Assembly: GCA_030739735.1 (NCBI GenBank)
Contig: JASLYQ010000014.1
Coordinates: forward strand, 1-64,000
Source: Alphaproteobacteria bacterium
GTDB lineage: Bacteria; Pseudomonadota; Alphaproteobacteria; UBA7887
Length of the DNA: 64,000 bases
Direction of reading: 5' to 3'
Position 1 is the first letter of the stretch, and each line of letters starts with the position of its first letter. Position numbers and translations under genes: made by a program. Positions 53,223 through 64,000 of this stretch are shown here, one piece after another. The notes beneath the pieces were generated by a model. It did not search any database. It was given only the letters and a program-made list of their open reading frames with translations, and was not told the DNA's origin.

Positions 53223-54233
53223 TCACGCCAGCTTGATCATCAATTTTCCCAAATTGTCACCGCTGAATAAGCGCAGCAGGGTCTCGGGAAATTTTTCGAT
53301 ACCGCCTTCGACGATATCTTCGCGGCATGTAAGGCGGCCCGCGGCGCGCCAGGCGGCCATGTCCTTAAGCATGGCGGGCCACTTGTCGCGGTAGTCGAAA
53401 TATATGAAGCCTTGGATGCGCAGGCGTCGCGGCACGGCAAAAATGACGTTACGCAGCGCATCGAGCGGGCCGGTGGCGTTGTATTGCGAGATGGCGCCAC
53501 ACAGCACTAGGCGGCCGAACTCCCTCATATGCGCGAGCGTCGCGTCGAGCATCTCACCGCCGACATTGTCGAAGAACACGTCGATGCCGTCTGGGCAGGC
53601 GCGCTTAAGCCCCTCATGCAGAGCCTCGTCCTTGTAGTCGATGGCAGCATCGAAGCCAAGTTCGTCCGTGAGGTAGTGACATTTCTCAGGTCCGCCGGCA
53701 ACGCCCACCACTCGGCAGTCCTGGATACGCGCAATCTGTCCTACATGGGCACCGACCGAGCCTGCCGCACCAGAAACTAGAACCGTCTCGCCAGCTTTGG
53801 GTTGGCCCACCTCCATCAGCCCACAATAGGCCGTGAGCCCAGCAATGCCTAGCGTGTTAAGCCAGAGTGGATCGGGGCCAAGATCGCGGTCGGCCTTCAT
53901 CAGGTCGCCACCGTCGCTGATGGCATATTCCTGTACGCCGCCGATACCCGCGACGAGATCGCCGGCGGTAAAGTTCGGGTTCTTAGACTCCACCACCTCG
54001 CCCACGGTGAGCGCGCGCATCACGTCGCCGAGCTTGAGCGGTGGCACATAAGAAGGGCGGTCATTCATCCAGCCGCGCATGGCGGGATCGACCGACATGT
54101 AGGTATTTCTTACCAGAACCTCGCCGTGGCTTGGCTCGCCCACAGGCTCCTCCGCATGCTGCCAGTCGCCGGGCTTCGGCAGGCCTTGCGGGCGTGCGGC
54201 AAGAAGGATCTGATGATTAATCGGCTGGTTCAT
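53223..54233 (-). CDS. NADP-dependent MDR oxidoreductase, zinc-free (CurA/leukotriene B4 dehydrogenase-like)
   Basis: The 336-residue protein is a zinc-independent medium-chain reductase. It has NTYMSVDPAMRGWMNDRPSY near residue 45, the GIAGLTAYCGLMEVGQPKAGET segment, the nucleotide loop VSGAAGSVGAHVGQIA and DVFFDNVGGEMLDATL. Family members reduce the 2,3-double bond of enones or prostaglandin-like compounds with NADPH. ATG 54233 was chosen because the conserved QILLAARPQGLP follows soon after; the longer frame overlaps the HAD gene upstream, whose stop is 10 bases away. Confidence 0.92.
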   Translation of the reverse strand: MNQPINHQILLAARPQGLPKPGDWQHAEEPVGEPSHGEVLVRNTYMSVDPAMRGWMNDRPSYVPPLKLGDVMRALTVGEVVESKNPNFTAGDLVAGIGGVQEYAISDGGDLMKADRDLGPDPLWLNTLGIAGLTAYCGLMEVGQPKAGETVLVSGAAGSVGAHVGQIARIQDCRVVGVAGGPEKCHYLTDELGFDAAIDYKDEALHEGLKRACPDGIDVFFDNVGGEMLDATLAHMREFGRLVLCGAISQYNATGPLDALRNVIFAVPRRLRIQGFIYFDYRDKWPAMLKDMAAWRAAGRLTCREDIVEGGIEKFPETLLRLFSGDNLGKLMIKLA

Positions 54234-54243
54234 GTGTGTCTCC

Positions 54244-55113
54244 TCACCAAATGAGTGCCGGGATGGCGCAGTCGGGCATAACACCACGCTCGGCGCAGAG
54301 GCTCTCGATGCGTTCGGGTGGCGCCAGCTCGCCCCAGGCGACGCCGAGGGGCTCGGCCAGGATGCCGCCGAGCACCAGCACGGTCTCGAGGTCGAAGGCC
54401 GCGGCGCCGGAAATATCAGTTTCGAGACTGTCGCCGATGGCCATTACGCGCTCGCGCGGAGTGCCGTCAAGCAGAGCGAAGCATGCGACGTAAACGGCGG
54501 CGTGGGGCTTGCCAAAATAGTGCACGGGCCCACCCAGTGCCGCATAGGAGTCAGCGAGCGCGCCTGCGCATAGTACCCGCTGTCCCGAATGGCGCACAAC
54601 CACGCGGTCCGGGTTGGTGCAGACCATGGGCAGTGCGCGTGCCGCCGCATCGGACAGGACCAGCTGATACTTATCGAGCGTATCATCATCATCTTCTATG
54701 CCGATATTGAGCAGAAAGTCCGCTTCGTTTAAGGGCACGGCCCGATAGTCCAGACCGTCGAGCAGATTGGCATCGCGGGCGGGGCCGAGATAGTGATAGC
54801 GGCGTCCAAAATTGGCAAACTCGCCCTCGCGCGCTTTCAGAGCCTGGTGGCTAACTTCGCCCGAGGAAACGATACGGTCGTAAAGCTCTTCTCCGATGCC
54901 CATGCCGGCGAGCCGCTCCGCCACCATCCATTCGCGCCTCGGTGCGTTGGATAGAAAAATAATGCGCTTGCCGCGGGCACGCAGTTCGGTCAGACATTCG
55001 CGGGCGCCGTCGTATGGCGTGGTGCCATCCATCACTACCCCCCAGAGGTCGAGGATAAGGGCGTCGAAGCGGTCGGCGATGTCACGGACACGATGGTGGC
55101 TGACGATGCTCAT
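54244..55113 (-). CDS. TIGR01459-family HAD-superfamily hydrolase
   Basis: The 289-residue protein is a class IIA HAD phosphatase-like protein of the TIGR01459 group common in alphaproteobacteria. The first motif is ALILDLWGVVMDG, where the second catalytic Asp of DxD is Trp as usual in this group. The others are IIFLSNAPRRE, VCTNPDRVV, FGKPHAAVY with the motif III Lys, and VMAIGDSLETDISGA. The substrate is unknown. Its ATG overlaps the upstream DUF2125 stop (ATGA). Confidence 0.9.
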   Translation of the reverse strand: MSIVSHHRVRDIADRFDALILDLWGVVMDGTTPYDGARECLTELRARGKRIIFLSNAPRREWMVAERLAGMGIGEELYDRIVSSGEVSHQALKAREGEFANFGRRYHYLGPARDANLLDGLDYRAVPLNEADFLLNIGIEDDDDTLDKYQLVLSDAAARALPMVCTNPDRVVVRHSGQRVLCAGALADSYAALGGPVHYFGKPHAAVYVACFALLDGTPRERVMAIGDSLETDISGAAAFDLETVLVLGGILAEPLGVAWGELAPPERIESLCAERGVMPDCAIPALIW

Positions 55114-56141
55114 GTACCGGGGGCCTCGAAGACCGGGGGAACATTGACCAGGGGAATCGGCCCGGCGCTGAGAAGACCGTCTCGGATGGTGAGCGGCACC
55201 TTGATGAGTGGACGCGGGTCGTCAGCGGTGGTCTCGGCGAACAGGGTCAGGGCGATCTTCGCGGCCGTTGCGACATCGCCGTCCATGGCGCCGATGGCCT
55301 CGAAGCTCTCGATCAGCGCATCGAGGCCGCGAATGTCGGACTGCAAGGTGACTAGGGGCCGCAGCGCGCCGTCGAGTGTCAGAGTTCCGGCCGCCTCGAT
55401 CTCCAGCGCGCCCCAGTAGAGCACCAGCCGATGGGCTTCGATGGTGCCGCCGGCATCGCGCCAATGGGCGGCGGAGGCGCCGTCAAGTCGCTCCGGCACG
55501 GGCCCGGCCAGGGTCGTATCGGCGCTCAGCAGCCGGATCTCCCGCCCCAACGCACCGCCGCCTCCTTCCGGCAGCAGGATGGTGTCGGCGATCATCACTG
55601 TGTCCAGCGTGCCGGGTGTTGTTGGCGTGCGGACGTGGGCCTGCAGGGCGGCGACCAGAACGCTGGCAATCGTGCCTTCGAAGCCGATTTTCAGATTGCG
55701 GATATCGGCCGATAGTTGGCCCGGTTGGTAGCGGGAATTGAGTGTCAGGCTGACGCGGGCAGACTCCGCGTCCGCGTCCAGGACTAGCTGCTGCGACGCT
55801 TGCGGCGACAGTGTGATGCGATGCGGCCCTTCGAGCACCGCGATATAATGGCGCAAGTCCCATGGCTGGACATGGATATGCATCAGCTCGCTCTGCCATT
55901 GCCAGGGCAGGGATGCCTGCGGCCGTGCTAGGACGGGTGCCTTGAACTCGGTGCTGAGACGATAGGGGTAGCCGAAGGTGCGCTTCTCGTCGAACGCCGT
56001 GACCCAGCCGTCTTCTTGCCAATCGGCCACTGTGGCATTGACCTTGCTCTCGGCGCGGCTCGCCAGATGAAACCAATAGCCCGTATAGCCGATGGCCCCG
56101 AGCGCGAGCAAAGCGTAGACGCCGATTAGGAACCTGGGCAT
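55110..56141 (-). CDS. DUF2125 domain-containing protein
   Basis: The 343-residue protein has one N-terminal membrane anchor or signal (FLIGVYALLALGAIGYTGYWF) and a long periplasmic region matching DUF2125. Characteristic parts are GYPYRLSTEFKAPVLARP, WQSELMHIHVQPWDLRHYIAVLEG and GTLTLDGALRPLVTLQSDIRGLDALI. The repeated beta-rich layout resembles AsmA-like lipid-interacting proteins, but no function is established. The start at 56141 lies 13 bases after the secA stop, so it probably shares the secA transcript. Confidence 0.85.
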   Translation of the reverse strand: MPRFLIGVYALLALGAIGYTGYWFHLASRAESKVNATVADWQEDGWVTAFDEKRTFGYPYRLSTEFKAPVLARPQASLPWQWQSELMHIHVQPWDLRHYIAVLEGPHRITLSPQASQQLVLDADAESARVSLTLNSRYQPGQLSADIRNLKIGFEGTIASVLVAALQAHVRTPTTPGTLDTVMIADTILLPEGGGGALGREIRLLSADTTLAGPVPERLDGASAAHWRDAGGTIEAHRLVLYWGALEIEAAGTLTLDGALRPLVTLQSDIRGLDALIESFEAIGAMDGDVATAAKIALTLFAETTADDPRPLIKVPLTIRDGLLSAGPIPLVNVPPVFEAPGT

Positions 56142-56154
56142 GGGCTTCGTGCGT

Positions 56155-58845
<2,691 letters not shown>

Positions 58846-58961
58846 GCGGGACCTCTGCGCACCGGGATGGGCACTCCGCATCAGATAAGCCTCGCTTGAT
58901 ACGCTGTCAACGCAAGCAGAGGCCCGTATACTGGTGCCGGCTCGATCCTAAGGAGGTTCCG

Positions 58962-60134
58962 ATGAGCGATAGCGTGCCGGCGATGATCACCCAGCCGCGC
59001 TTGATGATGGTCGGCGGTGGCGCCTGTGGCGAGGCGGCCGCGTCCATGGCGCGGATAGGGGTGTCGCGGCCTTTGATCGTCACGGATGCTTTCATCCATG
59101 ATAGCGGCATGCTGGCACGCCTGACCGATGGCCTGGACGACGCGGAGATCGCCTATGAGGTGTTCGCCGACACCGTGCCCGATCCAACAACCGAGGTGGT
59201 TGATACGGGAGCCGATGTGCTGCGTGCCGGTAACTTCGACAGCATGATCGCGATCGGCGGCGGCAGCCCCATCGATACCGCCAAAGCCATGGGAGTGCTC
59301 GCCACCCACGGTGGCCAGATGCACGATTACAAAGTCCCGGCCCAAGTCGATTCAAGCGACTATCCGATCGTCGCCATTCCCACCACCGCCGGCACCGGCT
59401 CTGAGGTGACGCGCTTTACCGTCATCACCAATACCGAAACCGACGAGAAAATGCTCTGCATGGGTCTCGGCTATGTGCCCGTCTGTGCGTTGATCGACTA
59501 CACCCTGAGCATGACCATGCCGTTACGTTTGACGGCCGACACGGGCATCGACACGCTGACCCACGCCATCGAGGCATATGTGAGCAAAAAGCAAAATCCT
59601 TTTGCCGATTCCATGGCTCTATCTTGCATGCGTCTGGTGGCGGGCAGCATCCGCACCGCATGCGCCACGCCAGACGATGCCGCGGCGCGCGAAGCCATGA
59701 TGCTAGCGGCGACCCAGGGCGGGCTCGCCTTCTCCAATGCCAGTGTCTGCCTGGTGCATGGCATGAGCCGGCCCATCGGCGCGCACTTCCACGTGCCGCA
59801 TGGGCTGTCGAATGCCATGCTACTACCGGCGGTAACCGCCTTCTCGGCGCCGCAAGCAGTCGACCGCTATGCCGATTGCGCCCGCGCCATGAGTGTGGCC
59901 GATGCCGAGGTGGGTGATCAGGCCGCCGTCGCCATGCTGGTAGAGGAGCTGCGGGCGCTCAATGCCGAACTCGAGGTGCCGAGTCCCGAAGCCTACGGCA
60001 TCGACGCCGACAAGTATCGTGAGCTGACGCCAACCATGGCCAAACAGGCTCTCGCGTCTGGCTCGCCCGGCAATAATCCGCGTGTTCCTAGCGCCGAGGA
60101 GATCGTCTCGCTTTACGAGGAGGTCTGGGCCTGA
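58962..60134 (+). CDS. iron-containing alcohol dehydrogenase (group III)
   Basis: The 390-residue enzyme has the NAD-binding motif IAIGGGSPIDTAKAMG near residue 100. PTTAGTGSEVTRF follows, then the metal-ligand region GIDTLTHAIEAYVSKKQNPF and SVCLVHGMSRPIGAHFHVPHG, which supply Asp and His ligands. It oxidises an alcohol or reduces an aldehyde with NAD(P). The ATG is preceded by AAGGAGG, a near-perfect ribosome site. The stop TGA overlaps the CTG that appears to start the 6-phosphogluconate dehydrogenase gene, so the genes are likely co-translated. Confidence 0.93.
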   Translation: MSDSVPAMITQPRLMMVGGGACGEAAASMARIGVSRPLIVTDAFIHDSGMLARLTDGLDDAEIAYEVFADTVPDPTTEVVDTGADVLRAGNFDSMIAIGGGSPIDTAKAMGVLATHGGQMHDYKVPAQVDSSDYPIVAIPTTAGTGSEVTRFTVITNTETDEKMLCMGLGYVPVCALIDYTLSMTMPLRLTADTGIDTLTHAIEAYVSKKQNPFADSMALSCMRLVAGSIRTACATPDDAAAREAMMLAATQGGLAFSNASVCLVHGMSRPIGAHFHVPHGLSNAMLLPAVTAFSAPQAVDRYADCARAMSVADAEVGDQAAVAMLVEELRALNAELEVPSPEAYGIDADKYRELTPTMAKQALASGSPGNNPRVPSAEEIVSLYEEVWA

Positions 60135-61496
60135 CTGCCGCGGATTTTGGCGTTGTCGGGCTTGGTGTGATGGGGCGCAATCTGGCGCTCAACATCGCCG
60201 AGCATGGCTTGCGGCCCGTCGTCTACGATCGTGACCCGGAAGTTGCGGCCGCCGTGCCGGACCAAGACGTTGCCACACTGGGTGCGCTTGCTAAGGCCTT
60301 GGCGCGCCCGCGGCGAATCTTGCTCATGGTTAAGGCGGGACAGCCCGTGGACGACGTGATTGATTCCTTGCGCGCCCACCTCGAACCAGGCGATGTGATT
60401 ATCGACGGCGGTAACACACACTGGATGGATACGGCGCGCCGCGCCGAGGCCTTGGCGGATGACGGCATCATGTTGCTCGGCGCGGGCATCTCGGGCGGTG
60501 AAGAGGGCGCGCGGCATGGCCCGGCTATCATGGTCGGCGGCGACGAGAGAGCGTGGCAGATTGTGGCGCCGGTGCTGCGCGCTATCGCAGCGGATGTGGG
60601 TGGCGAGCCCTGCTGTTGCCGCTTCGGTCCCGGCGGTGTCGGGCACTTCGTCAAAATAGTCCATAACGGTATCGAATATGCTGTTATGCAGGCTATCGCC
60701 GAGACCTGGATCATGCTGCGCGACCTCGCCGGTCTTGAGGCGGCGGAGGCTTCGGCTGTTTTTGCGCGCTGGAATGACGGGCTGCTCGGCTCCTATCTCA
60801 TGGAGATAACGGCTGATATTTTGGCTACGCCCGATACCTTGGCGGACGGTGCCCTGATAGACAAGGTCGACAATGTTGCCGGCCATAAGGACACCGGCCG
60901 CTGGACGGGCGAGGCGGCAATGGCGCTCGGCGTAGCGACGCCGGTCTTGTTGGCAGGTTTTTTCGCCCGTGGCATTTCGGCCGACATCTCTGTCCGCGCC
61001 GCCGCGCATCATTCGGCGGCGGGCGCTGCGGATGTAGCGCTCGACGATTTGCAGGCTGCGCTTGGGGGCAACGGTGATCATGGCCTACAGCGAAGGCTTC
61101 CGTTTGCTACAGGTGGCATGGCGGGCCTACGACTGGGGGCTCGAGCTCGCGACGGTCGTCCGCGTCTGGCGCGGTGGCTGCATCCTGCGGGCACGTCTGC
61201 TCGAGCCCATTGCCGAGGCATACGAGGCATCGCCAGACTTGTCGTTCCTCGCTGTCGCTATGGCGCGCGCTATCGCCGCAGCCGAGAGCGGTTGGCGGCA
61301 AACGGTGACGCTGGCCGTAGGCCAGGGCGTTTCCCTGCCCACCATGTCGGCCGCCTTGGCCGCCTATGATGCTCTGCGGGCGCCGTCGCTGTGGACCAGT
61401 TTGGTGCAAGCGCAACGCGACCGCTTCGGCGCCCACGGTTATCGCCGCCGGGACAGGGAGGGTGATTTTCATAGTGCTTGGACAGGCGATGACTGA
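60131..61496 (+). pseudogene. gnd: 6-phosphogluconate dehydrogenase, split by one frameshift in a G5 run
   Basis: The first part reads ADFGVVGLGVMGRNLALNIAEHG, DGGNTHWMDT, GAGISGGEEGARHGPAIMVGG and the catalytic GVGHFVKIVHNGIEYAVMQ. After CTTGGGGGCAACG at 61061-61073 the match moves frame and continues ATVIMAYSEGFRLLQVAWR to the usual end DREGDFHSAW. Taking one G from the five at 61064-61068 restores a 454-residue protein. The likely start is CTG (60131), overlapping the upstream stop as CTGA, with GAGGAGG 7 bases upstream. The intact protein would oxidise 6-phosphogluconate to ribulose-5-phosphate. Sequence error, decay or slippage are all possible. Confidence 0.85.
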
Positions 61497-62028
61497 GCCG
61501 ACGGTGGTGGTGATCATGGGTGTCGCGGGTTGCGGTAAAACCACCATCGGCGAGCGCCTTGCCAAAGTTCTGAACGCGGCCTTCGAGGAAGGCGATGCCT
61601 ACCACGACGCAAACAGTGTAGAGAAGATGCGCGCTGGCACCCCGCTCACCGGTGCCGATCGCGCTCCCTGGCTCGCCCGCCTTGCGGATGCTATGGACGG
61701 CTGGCTGGCCGAGGGCCGACGCACTGTGCTTGCTTGCTCGGCGCTGAAGGCTGTCTATCGTGAGGCGCTGATTGGCGAGCGTGAGGGTGTCGCCCTGGTC
61801 CATCTCACCGGCGATGAAGCACTGATTTACGCCCGCCTCGCGGTGCGGCACAACCACTACATGCCGTCAACCCTGCTCACTAGCCAATTGGCGACCCTGG
61901 AGCCGCCCATGGATTGCATCACAGCTGAAATAGATGGGGCACCGGACGAGATGGTGGCGGAAATCCGAAGTCAACTTCAGCTGCCGTTCGCCGCAAAATC
62001 GATTTCCCCTGTGTCTCGCGACGAGTGA
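61489..62028 (+). CDS. gntK: gluconokinase
   Basis: The 179-residue kinase phosphorylates gluconate to 6-phosphogluconate. It has the P-loop VIMGVAGCGKTTIGERLA at the N-terminus, FEEGDAYHDANSVEKMRAGTPLTGADRAPWL (the gluconate-binding region, ends shown), CSALKAVYREAL and VHLTGDEALIYARL. It overlaps the end of the 6-phosphogluconate dehydrogenase gene by 8 bases, and together they would route gluconate into the pentose phosphate pathway. Length and motifs are normal. Confidence 0.93.
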   Translation: MTEPTVVVIMGVAGCGKTTIGERLAKVLNAAFEEGDAYHDANSVEKMRAGTPLTGADRAPWLARLADAMDGWLAEGRRTVLACSALKAVYREALIGEREGVALVHLTGDEALIYARLAVRHNHYMPSTLLTSQLATLEPPMDCITAEIDGAPDEMVAEIRSQLQLPFAAKSISPVSRDE

Positions 62029-62052
62029 ACGACATGGATAATTCTGGCTATT

Positions 62053-62370
62053 TTATCTTCGTACCCAGAGAAGGTCAGATATCACAGATAGAGCAATATC
62101 CGCATCGTTTCTTGCGGCCTCAGTCAGTCCAATGCTTGTGCGCGCAAGCGCCTCATCCCCTGTTCGGCAATTTTTCCAATCACCCAATCCGACTTGAGTT
62201 TCAGAGCGCAGGGCCTCCGGTCGTGCGTTGTGCTCTCGTTCTTGATCGTTAGGCAAGCGAAGGTCGGCGCGGATGCTTTCGCTGGCGCTACTGTAGAGAT
62301 CGTTGGCACTCTGGCCAGCCACAAATTTTTCGAGATACTTGCCGAGGTTATAGCTAGAGGGCATGGTCAC
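62053..62370 (-). pseudogene. decayed ParD-type antitoxin (toxin-antitoxin remnant)
   Basis: The first 55 residues (SSYNLGKYLEKFVAGQSAND, SSASESIRADLRLPNDQERE, ARPEALRSE) follow the pattern of ParD antitoxins: a ribbon-helix-helix that binds DNA, then an acidic tail. After residue 88 the frame continues as DADIALSVISDLLWVRR rather than stopping. An alternative frame there gives pieces resembling the start of a ParE toxin (YLTFSGYEDKIARII). So an adjoining toxin gene seems to be lost or fused. Starts are GTG 62370 or ATG 62364. The 400-base gap 62029-62429 holds nothing else I can support. Confidence 0.55.
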
Positions 62371-62429
62371 GCTCTATGCTTGCCTGTGAAACTATTATTT
62401 TTTGATCGTATGGGTTTTCAGCGCTAGAT

Positions 62430-63596
62430 TTAATATGACTTCGGTAGATCCAGCGCCTGTTCGGCGATGTAGCAGAGCACGAGCTGTTCGCTGACGGGGG
62501 CGAGTCGGCTGATCCAGATCTCACGCAGTAGGCGCTCGACGTGGAACTCGGCGGCATAGCCATAGCCGCCGTGGGTCATCACAGCACGTTCGCAGGCATG
62601 ATGGCCGGCGCGGGCGGCGAGCAGTTTGGCGGCGTTGGCCTCGAGGCCGCAAGGTTTGCGGCTGTCGTAGAGTTCGGCCGCCTTAAAGGTCATCAAATCG
62701 GCCGCCTCCAACTCGGCCCAGCATTCGGCGAGCGGATGCTGGATGGCTTGGTTCTGGCCGATAGGACGGCCGAAGACAACGCGCTCGCGGGCGTATCTTG
62801 CGGCCCGAGAAAGCGCCGAGCGACCGATGCCGACTGCCTCGGCCGCCACCAAAATGCGCTCGGGATTTAGACTATGGAGAAGATAACGAAAGCCCATGCC
62901 TTCCTCGCCGATGCGATCTTCGTCAGGTACCTTGAGGCCGTCGATAAGGAGCTCGTTCGAATCCACGGCATGTCGACCCATCTTGTCGATGCGACGCACG
63001 TCCACCGCGTCACGGTCGAGATCCGTGTAGAACAGGCTCAAGCCCTCGACGGGCTTTTCGCATTCCTCGATTGGCGTGGTGCGGGCGAGAATGAGCACCT
63101 TGTTGGCTACCTGTGCTGTTGAGGTCCAGACCTTGCGGCCGTCGATGCGGTAGCCGTTGCCGTCGCGCTTGGCGCGGGTGACGATGCGGGTCGTGTCGAG
63201 CCCGGCATCAGGCTCGGTGACCGCGAAGCAGGCGCGCTCGCGGCCTTTAATTAAGGGGGGCAAAAAGCGTTCTTTCTGCTCGTCAGTGCCGAAGACGACG
63301 ATCGGATTGGGGCCGAAGATGTTCATGTGTACGGCCGAGCAGCCCGACATCGCAGCGCCCGAGGCGGCGATCGTAGCCATCATCAGGGCCGCTTCGGTGA
63401 CGCCCAGGCCGCTGCCGCCATAGGCTTCAGGCATGGCGATACCGAGCCAGCCATCCGCTGCTAGTGCCGCGCAGAAATCGTGTGGGAAGGCGGCTTCGCG
63501 CTCGCAGCTGAGCCAATAGGCATCATCGAAATCGCTGCATATGCGGGCGACGGTATTGACGATTTGGTCCTGCTCTTCGGTGCGGCTGAAAGTCAC
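62430..63596 (-). CDS. acyl-CoA dehydrogenase family protein
   Basis: The 388-residue protein starts TFSRTEEQDQIVNTVARICSDF and has MPEAYGGSGLGVTEAALMM, CFAVTEPDAGLDTTRIVTRA, KVWTSTAQVANKVLILAR, FGRPIGQNQAIQHPLAECWAE and MTHGGYGYAAEFHVERLLRE. Where short-chain enzymes have the EGT catalytic helix it has RLAPVSEQLVLCYIAEQAL, a variant I associate with a branch of bacterial acyl-CoA dehydrogenases whose base lies elsewhere. The GTG at 63596 follows GGAGG by a few bases and starts at the conserved N-terminus; a GTG at 63617 is possible. Its substrate is unknown. Confidence 0.88.
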   Translation of the reverse strand: MTFSRTEEQDQIVNTVARICSDFDDAYWLSCEREAAFPHDFCAALAADGWLGIAMPEAYGGSGLGVTEAALMMATIAASGAAMSGCSAVHMNIFGPNPIVVFGTDEQKERFLPPLIKGRERACFAVTEPDAGLDTTRIVTRAKRDGNGYRIDGRKVWTSTAQVANKVLILARTTPIEECEKPVEGLSLFYTDLDRDAVDVRRIDKMGRHAVDSNELLIDGLKVPDEDRIGEEGMGFRYLLHSLNPERILVAAEAVGIGRSALSRAARYARERVVFGRPIGQNQAIQHPLAECWAELEAADLMTFKAAELYDSRKPCGLEANAAKLLAARAGHHACERAVMTHGGYGYAAEFHVERLLREIWISRLAPVSEQLVLCYIAEQALDLPKSY

Positions 63597-63725
63597 GCGT
63601 CCCTCCTCTTCTCTCACAATCGCGAGAATACCACCCATAGGCTCGGCCAATAGGAGCTTCGATGCTATACTCGCCCCGGCTTTCGTGGGGAAGTTGCATA
63701 TAGAGACGACGCGAGGATATGTGCG

Positions 63726-64000
63726 ATGCATATTGGTTCCATTTCGTCACGCCTTGGCGCTCTTGCTGTCATTGGATTTCTAATGGCGTCTCAGGGGCAA
63801 GCTGGTCATCATGACTGGCAGGATGATCTGAGCCCGATCGGTGCCGAAGATTGGAACTACGACCGTGCGGCGCATCTCATCGAGCGGGCGGGTTTTGGTG
63901 CCACGCCGGCCGAGATTGAGGCGCTCGCCGCGATGACGCCGGACGAGATCGTGCGCTGGCTAGTGAACTACGAGTCTGTCCCCAACGGTAATCTGCCGGC
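63726..64000 (+). CDS. DUF1800 domain protein (partial, N-terminus only)
   Basis: The frame from ATG 63726 runs to the end of the window. It starts with a signal-like stretch (SSRLGALAVIGFLMASQGQA), then WNYDRAAHLIERAGFGATPAEIEALAA and TPDEIVRWLVNYESVP, the characteristic start of exported DUF1800 proteins. In many bacteria these are followed by a DUF1501 gene, which would lie outside the window. GAGGATATGTGCG precedes the ATG. The gene is divergent from the acyl-CoA dehydrogenase gene with 129 bases between. Confidence 0.8.
   Translation, partial: MHIGSISSRLGALAVIGFLMASQGQAGHHDWQDDLSPIGAEDWNYDRAAHLIERAGFGATPAEIEALAAMTPDEIVRWLVNYESVPNGNLP

Noticed and set aside
60113-61081. 322-residue minus-strand frame opposite gnd
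   Set aside because: The plus strand encodes 6-phosphogluconate dehydrogenase with catalytic motifs; the antisense frame is a by-product.

Overview
The window is about 64 kb of GC-rich chromosomal DNA with dense, mostly short-spaced or overlapping genes. The organism is most likely an alphaproteobacterium, perhaps a free-living Rhodospirillales-like heterotroph. The evidence is the run of an hda-type DnaA-related gene with ppk and ppx next to purM-purN, the alphaproteobacterial families DUF2066, DUF2125, DUF6524 and TIGR01459, and many acyl-CoA catabolism genes. This is inference from gene content. I see no rRNA, tRNA, CRISPR array or insertion sequence.

Layout. 1-6 kb: a dipeptide-type binding protein (cut by the window edge), D-aminoacylase, exopolyphosphatase, polyphosphate kinase and an atypical SDR. 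6-14 kb: hda, an AI-2E family permease and a DUF2066 protein, divergent from purM-purN; then ndk and an ABC-F ATPase. 14.1-16.0 kb: a visibly more AT-rich island with its own good promoter, a frameshifted inverse-autotransporter beta-barrel gene and a secreted protein gene. 16-23 kb: a CoA ligase, a D-2-hydroxyacid dehydrogenase and propionyl-CoA carboxylase pccB-pccA. 23-29 kb: one tightly overlapping six-gene operon (ring-hydrolase-like crotonase, CoA ligase, SDR, acyl-CoA dehydrogenase, two 3-hydroxyacyl-CoA dehydrogenase-type proteins) that looks like activation, oxidation and opening of an alicyclic acid. 29-33 kb: an esterase, an MHS-type transporter, two tandem Lin0512 paralogues and a zinc alcohol dehydrogenase preceded by a 17-codon overlapping reading frame. 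33.7-40.1 kb: a six-gene operon with a CUT1-type ABC importer, a DHDPS/NAL-family aldolase and an acyl-CoA dehydrogenase with Asp at the usual catalytic Glu position. 40-48 kb: a frameshifted SDR, ilvC and ilvH, a TPR protein, a GST pseudogene, an Ldh2-type dehydrogenase, a serine hydrolase, a cupin and a DUF6524 protein. 48-51 kb: 2-oxoacid:ferredoxin oxidoreductase korAB. 51-54 kb: a hydratase, a cyclase and an MDR reductase. 54-59 kb: a HAD protein, a DUF2125 protein and secA. 59-64 kb: an iron alcohol dehydrogenase, a frameshifted 6-phosphogluconate dehydrogenase, gluconokinase, a decayed ParD-like antitoxin, another acyl-CoA dehydrogenase and the start of a DUF1800 gene.

How the genes work together. 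Most accessory genes concern uptake, CoA activation and beta-oxidation-like breakdown of organic acids. The products would feed propionyl-CoA carboxylase and central metabolism (2-oxoacid oxidation by KorAB, gluconate entry through GntK and Gnd). No transcription regulator gene was recognised.

Two features run through the window. First, several genes carry single-base frameshifts that look like +1 insertions (about 14335, 14743-14749, 14936, 40872 and 61064-61068), so either sequence errors or true decay or recoding must be considered. Second, several intergenic stretches hold fragments of decayed genes (GST, SnoaL-like, SAM domain, ParD-like).
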